This document shows positions 42,873 to 55,603 of a stretch of 64,000 nucleotides of DNA, piece by piece. This DNA comes from Tillus elongatus. Taxonomy: Eukaryota; Arthropoda; Insecta; Coleoptera; Cleridae. The stretch spans positions 125,468,223 through 125,532,222 of the forward strand of contig OZ023269.1 of the NCBI GenBank assembly GCA_964006375.1. The letters are read 5' to 3'. The number at the start of each line of letters is the position of its first letter. The stretch's first letter is position 1. Under the pieces are notes generated by a model. The model saw only the letters and a list, made by a program, of their open reading frames with translations, was not told where the DNA came from and ran no database searches. The position numbers and the translations under genes were made by a program.

Positions 42873-44150
42873 ATTTATATTTGACCTTATCGGAACAGAT
42901 ACTTGAAAAAACGCACATAAAATACTTTCATTATCAATACTCACAAACTAAAACCAATCAATCAATTAAGACATACCGAGAATTTACGCTTTGGCTGAAG
43001 AATGATATTGGCAATAGCAAATGTGGTTTTCAATTTTTCCAGCAAGATTTTCAAAACTAGTTACACGATTGATAGCTACCCTGTTTAGAGGAATAAAGCA
43101 TCAAGTTTGATATTCGCGCGAGAGTCGCTCAAAAAAAATCAACTTGTCCAAGCGATTTTTAACGGTATGACTTTAAATGCTCGAAAAGCCGCTTGCATAG
43201 CTTTTAAGAAGCCACCCTGTAAAAAATATTTACTTGTCTTTTCGATTTTAATTACTCCTAGCCAACTACTTTTTGGGGAAAATCATTGATATATAAATTC
43301 ACTTCTATAACGCCCTTTCTGTCTCTTCTAGACTTGTAGTTATCTGTCAAAAGCTACTAGGCTTTATAAAATAAAACCTGAAAACTTTTCTTAAAAGTAG
43401 CCACTCAAAGAATCGTATAATGTTATCAAGGTTTATGTTATATACCGATTTAAAGTTTAGAAAGCGTCATGGCAATGTTTCTCACTTATTCCCTATTCTG
43501 TGCTTCATATTTCTGAACCACAATTTGTGTTCTGGACTCAGCATTGAGATCTTTCGTCCTTCCCTATCATTGTATAGTAAGGTGTTCAGAATTGCTCCAA
43601 TTCCTTATAATCTACTCGTAAATCATGCCTCATAATCCTCCCTTTTATAATTAATGCTTTCCACGCAAACTCATCCTTTGAATTCAAATTTCACTAGAAA
43701 TATCTTACATGTCGGTGATTTCTGGATTGCTGTCTTCTCTTTGTCCATGTTTTATTAAGGACTCGTTCTATAACAATGAAAGTCTAAGAGTTTTTCTAAT
43801 TAAAAAGTATATTGGTCTAATAATTTTTAAGTAGCAGTTTGGTAAAGACATCAAGCAAATCTTGACAAAAGGGAGTTCTTCGCTTTGATCCACTTGTGTA
43901 AAAGTAGTAGATATACTTAAGATATCTTAATTAATTATTATATAGTACTTGTGTATAAAGCAGCTAGCCAAAATGTCTTTCAAATATTTATACAAACAGC
44001 AGCCTGCAAAACTTAATGCGTGGCTTGCTATTATGAATAGTCACATAATTGAAATCTTTTTATATTAATTGTAATTCTGTTGAACCATGTTATTTGATAC
44101 TTTTTCTGCGACAAATAATCCCTGCAGTGGTTTCCGCAAATGCAGGAAAT
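42873..44150. other. Unassigned AT-rich sequence
   Basis: Contains a badly decayed X-type terminus (AAATTCACTTCTATAACGCC, ~43,296-43,335). Otherwise nothing is recognised. Confidence 0.45.
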
Positions 44151-44154
44151 TACC

Positions 44155-44335
44155 GTATTTCCCAACAAGATGGAGCACATTCGCCTGTGAGGCGCTGTAT
44201 TGTTATTCAATTTTCCGGTCGCTAGATTGGACGCTGTGTATCGATTAAGGGCCTTTGGCTTCGCCAGATCTCACCCCATTAGATTTTTTCTTTAGGGTTA
44301 CATAAAAGAGTGGGTTCACCTAAGCAATCGTATTG
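44155..44335 (+). pseudogene. Transposase C-terminal scrap (mariner-like)
   Basis: In shifting frames: QQDGAHSPVRRCIV (second catalytic motif), then WIGRCVSI-like and ASPDLTPLDFFL (third motif), as in the intact transposase at 29.9-31.0 kb. A stop replaces the Trp after DFFL. It ends near the TA array at 44,410. Confidence 0.65.
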
Positions 44336-44406
44336 ATTGAAATGGTCTGCGTTGAAGCATAAGGTAAATTCGATAATATTAGAGAATATCCTATGTAATA
44401 TGATTA

Positions 44407-44409
<3 letters not shown>

Positions 44410-44499
<90 letters not shown>
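44410..44499. repeat. (TA)n microsatellite
   Basis: About 45 TA units followed by TTTATGTATA and a CAGTGTGCCCCAAATTGG terminus, so another TA array abuts a mariner-like end. Confidence 0.97.
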
Positions 44500-44503
<4 letters not shown>

Positions 44504-44509
44504 GTATAC

Positions 44510-45790
44510 AGTGTGCCCCAAATTGGTGATGCATGTATCGAGATCTCGGAACTATAAGAGATAGAGAAACGGTTGAATGGGGAAAGTTGTAGGCAATTTT
44601 ATTGCCAGTCCAAGGCTGCTTATCCGGTTCCCCTAACTTTTTGGTTTTTGGGATTTTTTGAAAATAAGCAAAACGGCGCATTTCTTCAAAGTGCTATAAC
44701 TTTTTTATTTATCAAAATTTTTGAATTCTGTAAAATCATCTTCACAGAAACTTTTAACGTCGAATTCAATTATCTAGTCAGACTTCATGTTTATTGTTAA
44801 ATAACCGCTAGGCGATTCTCAACTTTTTTCTTATAGACGCCATATTGGATTTTGACAGTATAAAAAGACCGTAATTTTTACTTTGCAATGATGTATCATA
44901 CATTATAAAAGAACGGTTAGAAATTTGAAAAAAAAAACAAATTTTTAAGATTTATTAATACATACATATGGCAACGTCGCAATCTGTAAAGTAAAAAAAA
45001 AACATACGGCGCTTAGTATGATTTCTTTGTTATGATCAAGAAAAATAGTAAGGCATTTTAAACTCTGCAGGTAACATTATTTTCAATATTTTTATGCTAC
45101 TTATAACGACTAGAATATTCCTGACAACCCAAGATATCCATGATTCGCAATTATTCCAGTTGCTTAGCAACTTTTGTGACATTTGTTTAACAACTATTAA
45201 ATGTTTGAATGTTTGACATTGTTTGAATTCTACTCAAATCTTATTCAGTTGTATTTTTTTTTGCAAAATTTTAATTGAGTTTTCAAATCTAAGTATTTGA
45301 ATTGAAATTTAATTTTGTTAATCACTAAAATTTAGAAATAGCAGCATGCAGAATTATTCTAATGTAGAAAAATTTGACATCATTGTCTGTTACATATCAT
45401 CTCACAGAAATGCTAATCTAGCGTTACGAAACTACGCTAACAGTTTTCCAGAAAGACGTCAGCCTAATGTTCGATATTTTGCCAAGCTGGTAACAAATTT
45501 ATTTAATTTTGGAAGCTTTCAAAGTCCCCGAGCCCGAAATTACGTCCGTAATGAAAATCGCGATCATCCAATCTGTCAGTTTTTTAAAGAAATCCTGCCA
45601 CGTCAACAAGACCAGCCGAGACAGAATTGGATGTACCAAAATCAACCATTCAAAGAACTTAAAAAAAAAGCAAATACCATCCTTATAAACCAACGATTGT
45701 ACAAGGATTTCGGGAAGGTGATTATGAACGTAGATTAAGGTTTCATAACTGGTTTATTGATAAATGCCGTGAAAATCCAGACTTATAGAT
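44510..45790 (+). mobile_element. Truncated mariner-like element
   Basis: Starts CAGTGTGCCCCAAATTGGTG after TATA, in the style of long-TIR mariner-like ends, and runs to the 5' part of a transposase gene. No matching inverted end was found downstream, so the right part is lost. Confidence 0.6.
45346..45790 (+). pseudogene. Transposase N-terminus (mariner-like), broken
   Basis: MQNYSNVEKFDIIVCYISSH, RNANLALRNYANSFPERRQP and GSFQSPRARNYVRNENRDHP match the paired HTH region of insect mariner-like transposases. Shifting frames then give LDVPKSTIQRT, KYHPYKPTIVQGFREGDYER and RLRFHNWFIDKCRENPDL. Frame changes near 45,600 and 45,670 and a stop at 45,788. The catalytic domain is missing. Confidence 0.78.
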
Positions 45791-46172
45791 TTGTAAGCTA
45801 TTCCTAGTTTTTTTTTGGCAGAATGAAGTGACGCATGAGGATTTGCAGAAAAAATGCCAGGATAATTATTGTATTGTTCTTGTTACCTGTTACAGGTTTA
45901 ATTTGGAGTCTTCGCTTCCTTACGTGGCAGTTGTTCATGAAATTATCTTTTAACCTCTAATTTCTTCTTATTAATTGGAACTGCGTTTGGATACTATTCG
46001 TTGAAGTTTCTGCATGTTCTAGAAATAATCTGGTTACGCTGGCCAGGCATGAAGAACAAGTTTAAAATTTGCGCATTTGTAGTTTTTATTTCCTTAATGC
46101 TTAAAATAGATCAAAGATACATGATATAAAAAACTTTTAAACTGTTCCAGGGAATCTGAGAATGTTACAATA
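45791..46172. other. Unassigned AT-rich sequence
   Basis: No feature recognised between the transposase scrap and the MITE. Confidence 0.5.
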
Positions 46173-46361
46173 TACAGGCTGTTTCATTTGAAAAAACAAA
46201 GTTGATATCTGGTAAGGATAGATGTAGCAACGCCGCAGTATCAAAGACATTTTTAAAATGAAGATCATGACCAGTTATGAACATAAACCAAATTTTAGAT
46301 TTCTACCTTTTCTGGTTCACTACATACTTCTAATACGCCATCGAGTTTGGCCCAGCCTGTA
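46173..46361. mobile_element. MITE with TACAGGCTG termini
   Basis: About 189 bp bounded by TACAGGCTG and CAGCCTGTA (9-bp perfect TIR including the TA), inserted next to an inverted X left arm. Size, TA and terminal sequence are typical of a mariner-derived MITE. Confidence 0.6.
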
Positions 46362-46370
46362 TGTAAACAG

Positions 46371-46785
46371 ATAAAAACTGAAACTGACCCCGGATATGGG
46401 TTCAAGGGGATCTAGTTCATGCTCATTTGAAGAAATCTTTTAAAAATTCTACAGTCGCTGTGTCCTCAAGGGAATTGTTTCTACGAAAATTTGCTAAAAA
46501 TTCGACTATTAAACCATAAACTCTATAACTTAAATTACTACCAAAGCATCAGAGAAAGGGTCTACTTGAAATTAATCTGCAAATATTTTATTAAGGACAA
46601 CGACGGTTGAAGTTAAAAATTAATACTTTGTAGAACACATTATTTATCACATTTCTTCTAAGTAACCCTTATTCGTTGTAGGCTCTTTGTCTAAAATATG
46701 CCAATTTTGACGTTTTAAATCGCGACTGACGTTTTCGCTATCTCCTCAGTAGTGATTTTTTTTCGACGAAAATTCACTAAAAACT
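46371..46785 (-). repeat. X-derived composite fragment
   Basis: AAACTGAAACTGACCCCGGA (left arm), a truncated right arm (CATCAGAGAAAGGGTCTAC, TTTTGACGTTTTAAATCGCG) and a final CTCAGTAGTGATTTTTTT ... AAAATTCACTAAAA end. No TA core. Confidence 0.75.
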
Positions 46786-47059
46786 ATGAAGATTCATAAA
46801 TTAGGGGACTCTTAAAATTTACTGATTGCAAATGCGTTTATTTAGTGGAACCGTGCTTTATGCAATTAAATCTCAAGTAAAATCAGAGGGTACGTTTATT
46901 CATCTATATTTCATAAAGTAGGCTTTATTTTGCATTAAAAGACACCCGTTGAAAAGTGTTTTTATGTAAGCCTTAAACACTAAGTGAAGATTGGAACCTG
47001 CGATGAGCACTGATAAGTACACTTGGAGAACCCAAATCACCACAACACATTTTAAAAGA

Positions 47060-47100
47060 CCTGACGATCGTTTCACTAACCAAGTTAGCGTCATCAGAGG
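47060..47100 (-). ncRNA. Hammerhead ribozyme motif (Penelope pseudo-LTR)
   Basis: On the minus strand: CCT, CTGATGA, C, GCTAAC-TTG-GTTAGT (stem II), GAAAC, GATC, GTC (cleavage site), AGG (pairing CCT as stem I). All core positions (CUGAUGA, GAAA, GUC) are present. Stem III is minimal and its ACGATCGT is self-complementary, as reported for small hammerheads in Penelope-like elements that may cleave as dimers. The extra C before stem II is unusual. Self-cleavage is inferred. Confidence 0.75.
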
Positions 47101-47664
47101 ATGAAACATTCTAAATACTGAAAAAACTAACATCAAGTATATACCGGATCTTAGGTAAAGAGATCGAACTGAGATGGCAAACTAGTCGCAGGCAAATTCC
47201 TCAGTGTATTGTATTTTTATCGCCGGACAAGGTCTTTGCACTGTCCCTACTACTATATCTAAAAAGTGCCCATCTGTAATAGTTTTGAGAAGGTTCAACG
47301 ACAGCTAAATTAAACATAGATTGTTTTGGCGGCAATATCTGCATTCTTATGTTATCTTTAGAACGTGCTGAAGACGTGGGAATTTTATTTAACAAAGCAT
47401 TCGATCAGGTGACTCGTAATTGGCGCTGGTGAAGTGTTCATACATTTTTTGTTGTAACTATATTTCGCAATATATACGCTTTCGAACCCATTTAACTGTC
47501 CTGGTTTTTTAACATTTTTTATTAATTTCAAATTATCTTTAACAACATAATGATTATTATCCCAAATGTGTCGGGCGACGGAAGACTTATCTACAGTACC
47601 CTAACGTATTTGGGATAAGTGTTGATAATTAATTAAAATTGATGATTAATAAAAGCCCTCTATC

Positions 47665-47790
47665 AAAAATGATTTCGGACGTTAAAAATAGTCTAAAAAG
47701 TTGTCACAATCTCGGGTTTTTAATAAAAACCCGCTACCAAAAATGATTTCGGACGTTAAAAATATTTTAAAAAGTTGTCACAATCCCATA
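47665..47790 (+). repeat. Two ~50-bp direct repeats in Penelope 5' coding edge
   Basis: AAAAATGATTTCGGACGTTA ... AAAAGTTGTCACAATC occurs at ~47,665-47,712 and again at ~47,738-47,787, with a period of about 73 bp. Confidence 0.85.
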
Positions 47791-49261
47791 TCAAAAGACT
47801 TAGGAAGGAAGATTCTAATCCGAAAGTTCCCAAGAAGTACGGTCTCCCAAAAATTCATAAACCGGGAAATTCAATCAAACCTATTGTTTCGGCCATAGAT
47901 TCCCCGACTTATAATTTAGCTAAGTGGTTGACAGATGAGTTTAAAGGTTTGCCTGCCAAACAGAAAAGTTTTTCAGTAAAAAATTCACTTGAATTTATTA
48001 ATAATATTAAAGAGGTTACATTGACTGAAGGCGAGGTTTTAATTTCATTGGATGTAACCTCATTGTTTCCTAGCGTTCCCACGGAGCAAACTTGAACGTA
48101 TATAGAGCGTTGCTAAAAATGAATAACATAAATGAAAATGTCTGCAAAGAATATTTAACTCTAACAAACCTTTGCATCAAACAAACTATTTTTCAATTCA
48201 ACAATGAATTTTTTCAACAAACCCAAGGCACGGCAATGGGCAATCCGCTATCGCCATTTATTGCAGACCTTTTCATGAGCAGATTTGAAACAGATCTTGA
48301 AAGTGAAAGTGGTTATTTTCCTAGAGTGTGGTGTCGTTACGCGGATGATATTTTCGCGGTGTTTAACACAAACATTTGCAGAATAGAAGATTTTATTGCC
48401 AAATTAAACAATAAATTTGATTCTATAAAATTTACCCATGAATTAGAAATTAATAATAAATTACCCTTTTTAGATGTACTAGTAATTAAGAATAAATACA
48501 CTTTAGAATTCGATGTCTATAGAAAGGAAACCACTACTTCTAATCTACATCCCGAATGACTCACATTATACGTAAGCACAAAAAATGACCAGTCTGAATT
48601 TTTTAGTAAATCGGTTAATTAATTTTCCTTTAAACAAAAGTAGATATACCAAAGAATTAAATTATATTAAGAACGTGGCCGTATATAACGGATACACTGC
48701 TTGCCTAGTGGAAAAATTAATCAACAAATAGAAAACAAAGAAAATGTTGACGGAATCAACGACGTTTAGAAGAGAAAAATCGGGAAAAAACTTTGTTTGC
48801 TTACTATTTGAACCTAGAATCACGAGGGGTGTAGACAGCATTTTTTTAAACACAACTTACAGCTAACATTTTCAACAACAAATACATTAAAAAACTTGCT
48901 AGGTAACCCAAAAGACAAGGATAGCACGGACAAAATGTCGGGTATTTATGAAATAAGTTGTAAAGATTGTAACCTTAAATACGTCGGACAAACAAAAAGA
49001 TCGATTGGAATTAGATTCAAAGAACACTTATCCCAATTACGTTACGGTACTGTAGATAAGTCTTCCGTCGCCCGACACATTTGGGATAATAATCATAATG
49101 TTGATAAAGATAATCTGAAATTAATAAAAAATGTTAGAAAACCAGGACAGCTAAACGCGTACGAAAGCGTATATATTGCGAAATATAGTTACAACAAAAA
49201 ATGTATGAACGCTTCACCACCGCCAATTACGAGTCACCTTATCGATTGCTTTGTTAAATAA
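47720..49261 (+). pseudogene. Penelope-like RT / GIY-YIG endonuclease, broken
   Basis: Motifs in order: YGLPKIHKPGNSIKPIVSAI and SPTYNLAKWL, VLISLDVTSLFPSVP (catalytic Asp), GTAMGNPLSPFIADLFMSRF, CRYADDIFAVF (catalytic YADD), NNKLPFLDVLV, then after a linker the GIY-YIG domain: SGIYEISCKDCNLKYVGQTK, RFKEHLSQLRYG and SSVARHIWDNNH. This order is diagnostic of Penelope-like elements, in which the RT copies RNA and the C-terminal nuclease cuts the target. A stop near 48,094, loss of frame 48,560-48,900 and earlier shifts (~47,810) make it a pseudogene. The last block, 48,896-49,261, is open. Confidence 0.9.
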
Positions 49262-49545
49262 AATTTCCACGTTTTCAGCACGTTCTAAAGATAACATAAG
49301 AATACAGATATTGCCGCCAAAGGAATCTATATTAATTTAGCTGTCGTTGAACCTTCTCAAAACTATTACAGATGGACACTTTTTAGATAAAATAGTAGGG
49401 ACAGTGCAAAGATCTTGTCCGGCGATAAAAATACAATACACTGAGGAATTTGCCTGCGACTAGTTTCCCATCTCAGTTCGATCTCTTTACCTAAGATCGG
49501 GTATATAAGTTGATGTTAGTTTTTTCAGTATTTAGAATGTTTCAT

Positions 49546-49586
49546 CCTCTGATGACGCTAACTTGGTTAGTAAAACGATCGTCAGG
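49546..49586 (+). ncRNA. Hammerhead ribozyme motif with G12 mutated
   Basis: Plus-strand counterpart of the motif at 47,060-47,100 in the 3' pseudo-LTR. CTGATGA, stem II and GATC-GTC-AGG are intact, but the GAAA box reads AAAA (G12 to A), a position needed for catalysis, so probably inactive. Confidence 0.65.
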
Positions 49587-49640
49587 TCTTTTAAAATGTG
49601 TTGCGGTGATTTGGGTTCTCCAAATGTACTTATAAGCCTT

Positions 49641-50180
49641 AAGCAATTACATAAAAAATATGCCAACCCAGAGTGCTATTAAAATTTGTATTTATACTCG
49701 AAAATCTTAAAAAGAACCCTTCCTTTAAATACGATTGCTCAAAGTTTAGTATGTAACATATAATGAACACATCAATTTTGGTAAAAAGCACACAAACTTC
49801 TGGATGATAATAAAAATTTTAAACTAAGAAATCTATTTTTACTTTAACATTTTCGTATTATTATATGTTACATTCCAGCGGAGACCACGTGGAGGTATTT
49901 GAGCACCCCCGCCACCTAAAACAAAAGAAACAAAACACACACAAAAGCAAATTTCCAGAAACAAAAACAAATGTGACAAAGTACCGATAAAATAAACAAT
50001 TTTACACTGAAACAATGTTTAAATACACCTATTTACAAATCTAATGTAAAAAATCCATCTAATCTAGAGTGCATTAACTTACTGTATTAAAACCTGAAAT
50101 AAAAAGTTAAGATTAATGCTGAAAGAAAGCAATATAATTAGATCTGAAAAAAAATATAACGATTAAACCTTAAAAAAATG
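49641..50180. other. Unassigned AT-rich sequence
   Basis: No feature recognised. Confidence 0.5.
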
Positions 50181-50184
50181 TTGG

Positions 50185-50445
50185 TAAATAAGTACACTTT
50201 GGAGAACTGAATTCATTTAAACACACTTTTAAGACGTGACGATCGTTTCGCTGATCAATTAGCTTCATAACAGAGTGCATAATCAAGAATTATAATTGCT
50301 CATATTCTGATGACGTTAACTTTGTTTCCGAAACGATCATCATGTCTTAAAAATATGTTGTGGTGAATTGGATTCTCTAGAGTGTACTTACCGGTGCTTA
50401 TCACAGGTTTCAATCTTCATTTAGCTATTAAATACATAATAACCA
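50185..50445. repeat. Palindrome of two related Penelope termini
   Basis: AAGTACACTTTGGAGAACTG ... GACGATCGTTTCGCTGATC is mirrored by CCGAAACGATCATCATGTC ... GATTCTCTAGAGTGTACTT. The right side continues into GTGCTTATCACAGGTTTCAA, the outermost sequence of the element at 47 kb. The arms carry degenerate hammerhead cores: plus strand 50,307-50,341 (CTGATGA, CCGAAAC, GATC, ATC) and minus strand ~50,236-50,275 (GCGAAAC, GATC, GTC, with an interrupted CTGATGA). Confidence 0.75.
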
Positions 50446-51543
50446 ACAACTAAAGAAACACATTTACTGTAGTGGGCTTAAAAAATCCTAATATTAAAGA
50501 AACAAGTTTATACTCACAAATGCTAAAAGAAAAAGGGTTATTACATAAAAAATTAAACACATATAAAAATATATAAAAAATATGTGGTTATAATGGTAAA
50601 TGCAAAATACAAGAAAAAGTAAAAAGAATATAACAAAAAATTATTTAGACAAATTTTTACAATTCTTAGGTATAAAATACAAAATAAATAATAATGCAAT
50701 ATAGTTCCGCAACCTGTAAAAAATCATTGCAACATTAAAATTAGAGGTTGAAAATACGTTATAGATATATTCACTCGCATAGCTGAAAATAGAAAACGAA
50801 GTAGGAAATGCATAGTAACAAAATCTTAATCATGAAAGTGAAATAAAAACAACAAGAAATATAAACGAATAAATTATACACATCGTAAAACTAGTATTAA
50901 CAAAAAGAAAGGGGGTAAAAAAATAATAATTACCAGTACATAACTTAACGGTAAAAACAACGTATGTACGTTGTAAAAGGACGCCTAAAGTTGTTTAGAA
51001 ATAGTAACAAAATAAATAAAGTTACTTTTGTACAATACCTTCGTATACTATTTCTGTATAATTCTTTTCGTCCAAGATCTTTGTATACTTAATACATTTG
51101 CAACAATATCTTTATTTAATACTGACCCTATAATACAATTCTTGTATGTATTTTTTCTTGTCTACATTTTAATCAAAATGATTTTTATTAGAGCATCTTT
51201 AATTTTTTTCCGTTAACCTAAGAAAAAAGAAAAACATTAGAAATTCTATATGCGCATTTTGGAAAAACAAAATAATCTACTTACCTGCATTTATTAAACA
51301 AATAAAAATTACCTGCACAAAACAATTAATACACATTCACATAAACTGTATACGCGAAAACGTTCGCAGAATTAACACGATTCTGGAATGATATACGCAA
51401 ATCCTTATCAGCTAGAAAGAAAAAAAAAAAGACACCAACCTCGATTGAAAACCCTTAAGGGTGGCTGATCCCTCGTCGCAGCAAATAACTCTTCAATACG
51501 TACCCTGAAACAAAAGAAAAACGATTGAGTATAAATTATAAAA
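50446..51543. other. Unassigned AT-rich sequence
   Basis: A-rich on the plus strand; no coding region or family match. A less AT-rich patch at 51,430-51,510 is unassigned. Confidence 0.5.
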
Positions 51544-52336
<793 letters not shown>

Positions 52337-53218
52337 ACAAATTAAATGTTGTCAATAATAGAGTCGTTTTTAACACACCACGAGGGCTTGCAGCCTAAAT
52401 ACCATCGTACCGTCGGTGTCGACAAGGAGGAAAGAGGCAACTTGTTAATTCTGGACTTGAAGGTTTGAATGTTCGGAGTGGAAGGAAAAACATGCGCCGG
52501 CAAGGAATTCCACAATTTTGAAGTCCTCGGGACAAAAAAGCGGGCATAACAAGATGTTCTATGTCTGGTGACCTGGACAGTAAAAGAGTGCATTCGCTCT
52601 GTTCCCCTGGTAGATCTGTTGGGGGCAGCAGGTGGAGGAACTATGGAAGAAAGCTCCTCTGAGCAGTGCCCGCGCAGATATCTATAAAATAGAGAGAGGT
52701 CACCAACGGCACGTCGGTGGGCAAGGGATGACAGCCTTTGGGTAAGGGTAGGGTCACCGATGAGACGTATAGCTCTCTTCTGAATAGAGTTCAGGATAGC
52801 GAGTGTAGAAGCGGCAGCAGCACCCCAGATGTGGGAGCAGTATTCGAGGTTTGGTCTTATTTGTGAAGTATATAAGGTATAGAGATTACCTGGTGAAAAG
52901 TATGTACGAGCCCGGAAGAAGAAACCTAATTTCTTAGCAGCCGCTTCTGCAGTTTATGTGACATGTTGGTGCCAATTGAGATTTCGATCCACAGAAATTC
53001 CAACAAGTCAAAAGGACTCATTACTTTGAATAGCTTGGTTGTTCATTGTGATTGGTGTAGGGCTGGTCTATCTCTTATGAGATAAAAAGCAAGACTGAGG
53101 TTTGGTGGGGTTGAATTGTACAAGATTTCTACTTCCCCAGTCTAATATTTTTGGAGATCCACGGAGACAGAGCCCTCCATGAGTCTGCGATCCTCATTTA
53201 ATTGGGCTAAAGAGACAG
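52337..53218 (-). pseudogene. Jockey-like LINE 3' fragment (RT end and C-terminus)
   Basis: Same family as 15.9-17.2 kb. Reading leftward: SLAQLNEDRRLMEGSVSVDL-like start, PKPQSCFLSHK, VGISVDRNLNWHQHVT, AAKKLGFFFRAR, SNLEYCSHIWGAAA-type motif, IQKRAIRLIGD-type motif, FYRYLRGHCSEEL and, in an open block, HSFTVQVTRHRTSCYARFFV and TSKLWNSLPAHVFPSTPNIQ. The last motifs are the usual end of jockey/CR1-type ORF2. It passes through the site where the other copy is cut by TA. Several stops and shifts. Confidence 0.82.
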
Positions 53219-53321
53219 GCTCACTCATCAGAAATGTCCTGATAGTCAATGTTTTCTTGGTTTGTAAACAAGAATATTCTTTGGACGCAAATCGGTCTGT
53301 TTCGTTTTCAATGCCCCACCT

Positions 53322-53323
<2 letters not shown>
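53219..53323 (+). mobile_element. Internally deleted fragment of the 35.6-kb mariner-like family
   Basis: ATCAGAAATGTCCTGATAGTCAATG ... GGTTTGTAAACAAG matches the inverse of 37,125-37,190, and GACGCAAATCGGTCTGTTTC ... CATTGCCCCACC-type sequence matches the terminal ~45 bp of that TIR. The piece is fused to a LINE on the left and ends at a TA array. Confidence 0.78.

Positions 53324-53404
<81 letters not shown>
53324..53404. repeat. (TA)n microsatellite
   Basis: About 40 TA units after a mariner-like terminus. Confidence 0.97.
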
Positions 53405-53407
<3 letters not shown>

Positions 53408-54230
53408 ATCTTTTCATTTGCCTTGTGACGTAAAAATTACATTTATGAAGTCACCTATTTCTGAGTGATGACGTCATCATATTTTTTTAATAACAACCAT
53501 ATTTTTGCTATTTTTCCACAGACCTGCTTACTACTTACATGATGAAAAAAAATTGGTACCTGATAACAATTTTTTTGAAAAATTGCATTTACTTGAAAAA
53601 ATGGAAACGTAAATTTAATAAGAAATAACAAACTTTTGTCACCGTTTTTATTCAGGACGAATCTTCTTTAAAGTAATGAGGTTTTACTTCACTTTTAAAA
53701 AGTAATGAACACTCGTTATTTTTGATACGTTCATGTAACTATTTGACAGGTGGAACAAAAAGTAAAGTCGAAATCAATTTTTAACAAAACTCGTGATAAT
53801 TTATTGATTATTTGCTGTTGAGCTATTTAGTGGCGGGTGCTAGGGACCCAAAGTCGGGCTCATTTAAAAACATTTTTGCAAAGTTTCACCATCGATACCT
53901 CTCTGTTAGCGAATTTTTTCTAATAACAGTTGGCTAAAATAGGTGAGATGGATTTTTGATGGTGATACCTAGTAATTCGAAGGTATTTTTAAGCAGAAAT
54001 TAGTATATGAGAAATTTGAATTTGGAAATTCAGACCAATTACCTAATTTGTTAATCATATTAGGTAAATGGGGCGCATTTCCGTTTTTCACTGTATTTAT
54101 ACAGTGCACCAGGATTAAAAGGTTCTCTAATCAAAGGCTACTATATTATAAGTGACTTAAAAAATATCCAGAAATCCGAGGGCAGTTTCTTTAATTATCC
54201 AAGAATATGAAAGGAAATTGAAAAAAAGTG
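53405..54230. other. Unassigned AT-rich sequence
   Basis: No coding region or family match recognised. Confidence 0.5.
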
Positions 54231-54345
54231 GGTAATCTTTGAATATAGGGTGTCACACGGCGCATTCCAAACGGCGCAGGCCAGAAAATGAACAGGAACG
54301 TAAATACCGCATACAGTGTTGTCGAGTTGTAGTTCTTTCATTGAA
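54231..54345 (+). repeat. Outer inverted repeat, left copy
   Basis: GGTAATCTTTGAATATAGGG then TGTCACACGGCGCATTCC and GCAGGCCAGAAAATGAACAG; mirrored at 57,285-57,380. The ATAGGGTGTCACACGG part looks like a mariner-type terminus. Confidence 0.8.
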
Positions 54346-54505
54346 AAATATCTAATCAATATTATATACTTTTTAATATATTTTGGCCTGTATCAAATAC
54401 ATCTAAAAATACGCCCTACAGCAGCTACAAATAATGTCACAAAACATACTATTGTTACATTTAAGTGTAGATTTGGTAAATTGCAGACAACCTCCCAAAC
54501 GCTTT
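54346..54505 (+). repeat. Inner inverted repeat, left copy
   Basis: ACATTTAAGTGTAGATTTGG and TTGCAGACAACCTC...AAACGC, mirrored at 55,405-55,590. The copies bracket a V element and an inverted left arm. Confidence 0.8.
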
Positions 54506-55018
<513 letters not shown>

Positions 55019-55019
55019 T

Positions 55020-55161
55020 TGAAAAATGTTTTCAGAAACATGCTTAGAACAACCCCACCCCCCGCCCTTATCCACTTAATGCAAATGACCTCCCGAACAA
55101 TTTGAGATAAAACGACTGCTGATACGGGTGGTTCTAAGCATCTTTCTGAAAAGATTTTTCA
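55020..55161. mobile_element. Small foldback with ~36-bp arms
   Basis: TGAAAAATGTTTTCAGAAAC ... CTTAGAACAACCC is mirrored by GGGTGGTTCTAAGCATC ... GAAAAGATTTTTCA around a ~68-bp centre. No coding capacity. Confidence 0.75.
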
Positions 55162-55168
55162 AAAAGTC

Positions 55169-55404
<236 letters not shown>

Positions 55405-55405
<1 letters not shown>

Positions 55406-55603
55406 AAAAAGCGTTCGAGAGGTTGTCTGCAAATTTACCAAATCTACACTTAAATGTAATAATATTACGTTTAGTGACATTATTTTTAGCTGCTGTAGGA
55501 CTTATTTTTAGATGTATTCTCTTTGCAATGTACTACACATTTGATACAGGCAAAAATAATTTAAAAGTATTTAATATTGTTTAGATCTTAATCAATGAAA
55601 AAA
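55405..55603 (-). repeat. Inner inverted repeat, right copy
   Basis: Inverse of 54,346-54,505 (GAGGTTGTCTGCAAATTTAC, CCAAATCTACACTTAAATGT). Confidence 0.8.

Larger units (their letters stand above)
46979..49640 (+). mobile_element. Penelope-like element with inverted pseudo-LTR
   Basis: Coding remnant 47,640-49,261 and 3' pseudo-LTR 49,262-49,640. The left flank, 46,979-47,620, is the inverse of ~49,030-49,640 and even includes part of the GIY-YIG coding region. Partial copies of the element placed inverted or in tandem at the 5' side are typical of Penelope-like elements. Both pseudo-LTR copies carry a hammerhead-type motif. The N-terminal RT region is missing. Confidence 0.88.

Noticed and set aside
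46979..49640. LTR retrotransposon interpretation of the inverted flanks
   Set aside because: The flanks are inverted, the RT has Penelope-type motifs and a GIY-YIG domain follows, so a Penelope-like element explains it better.
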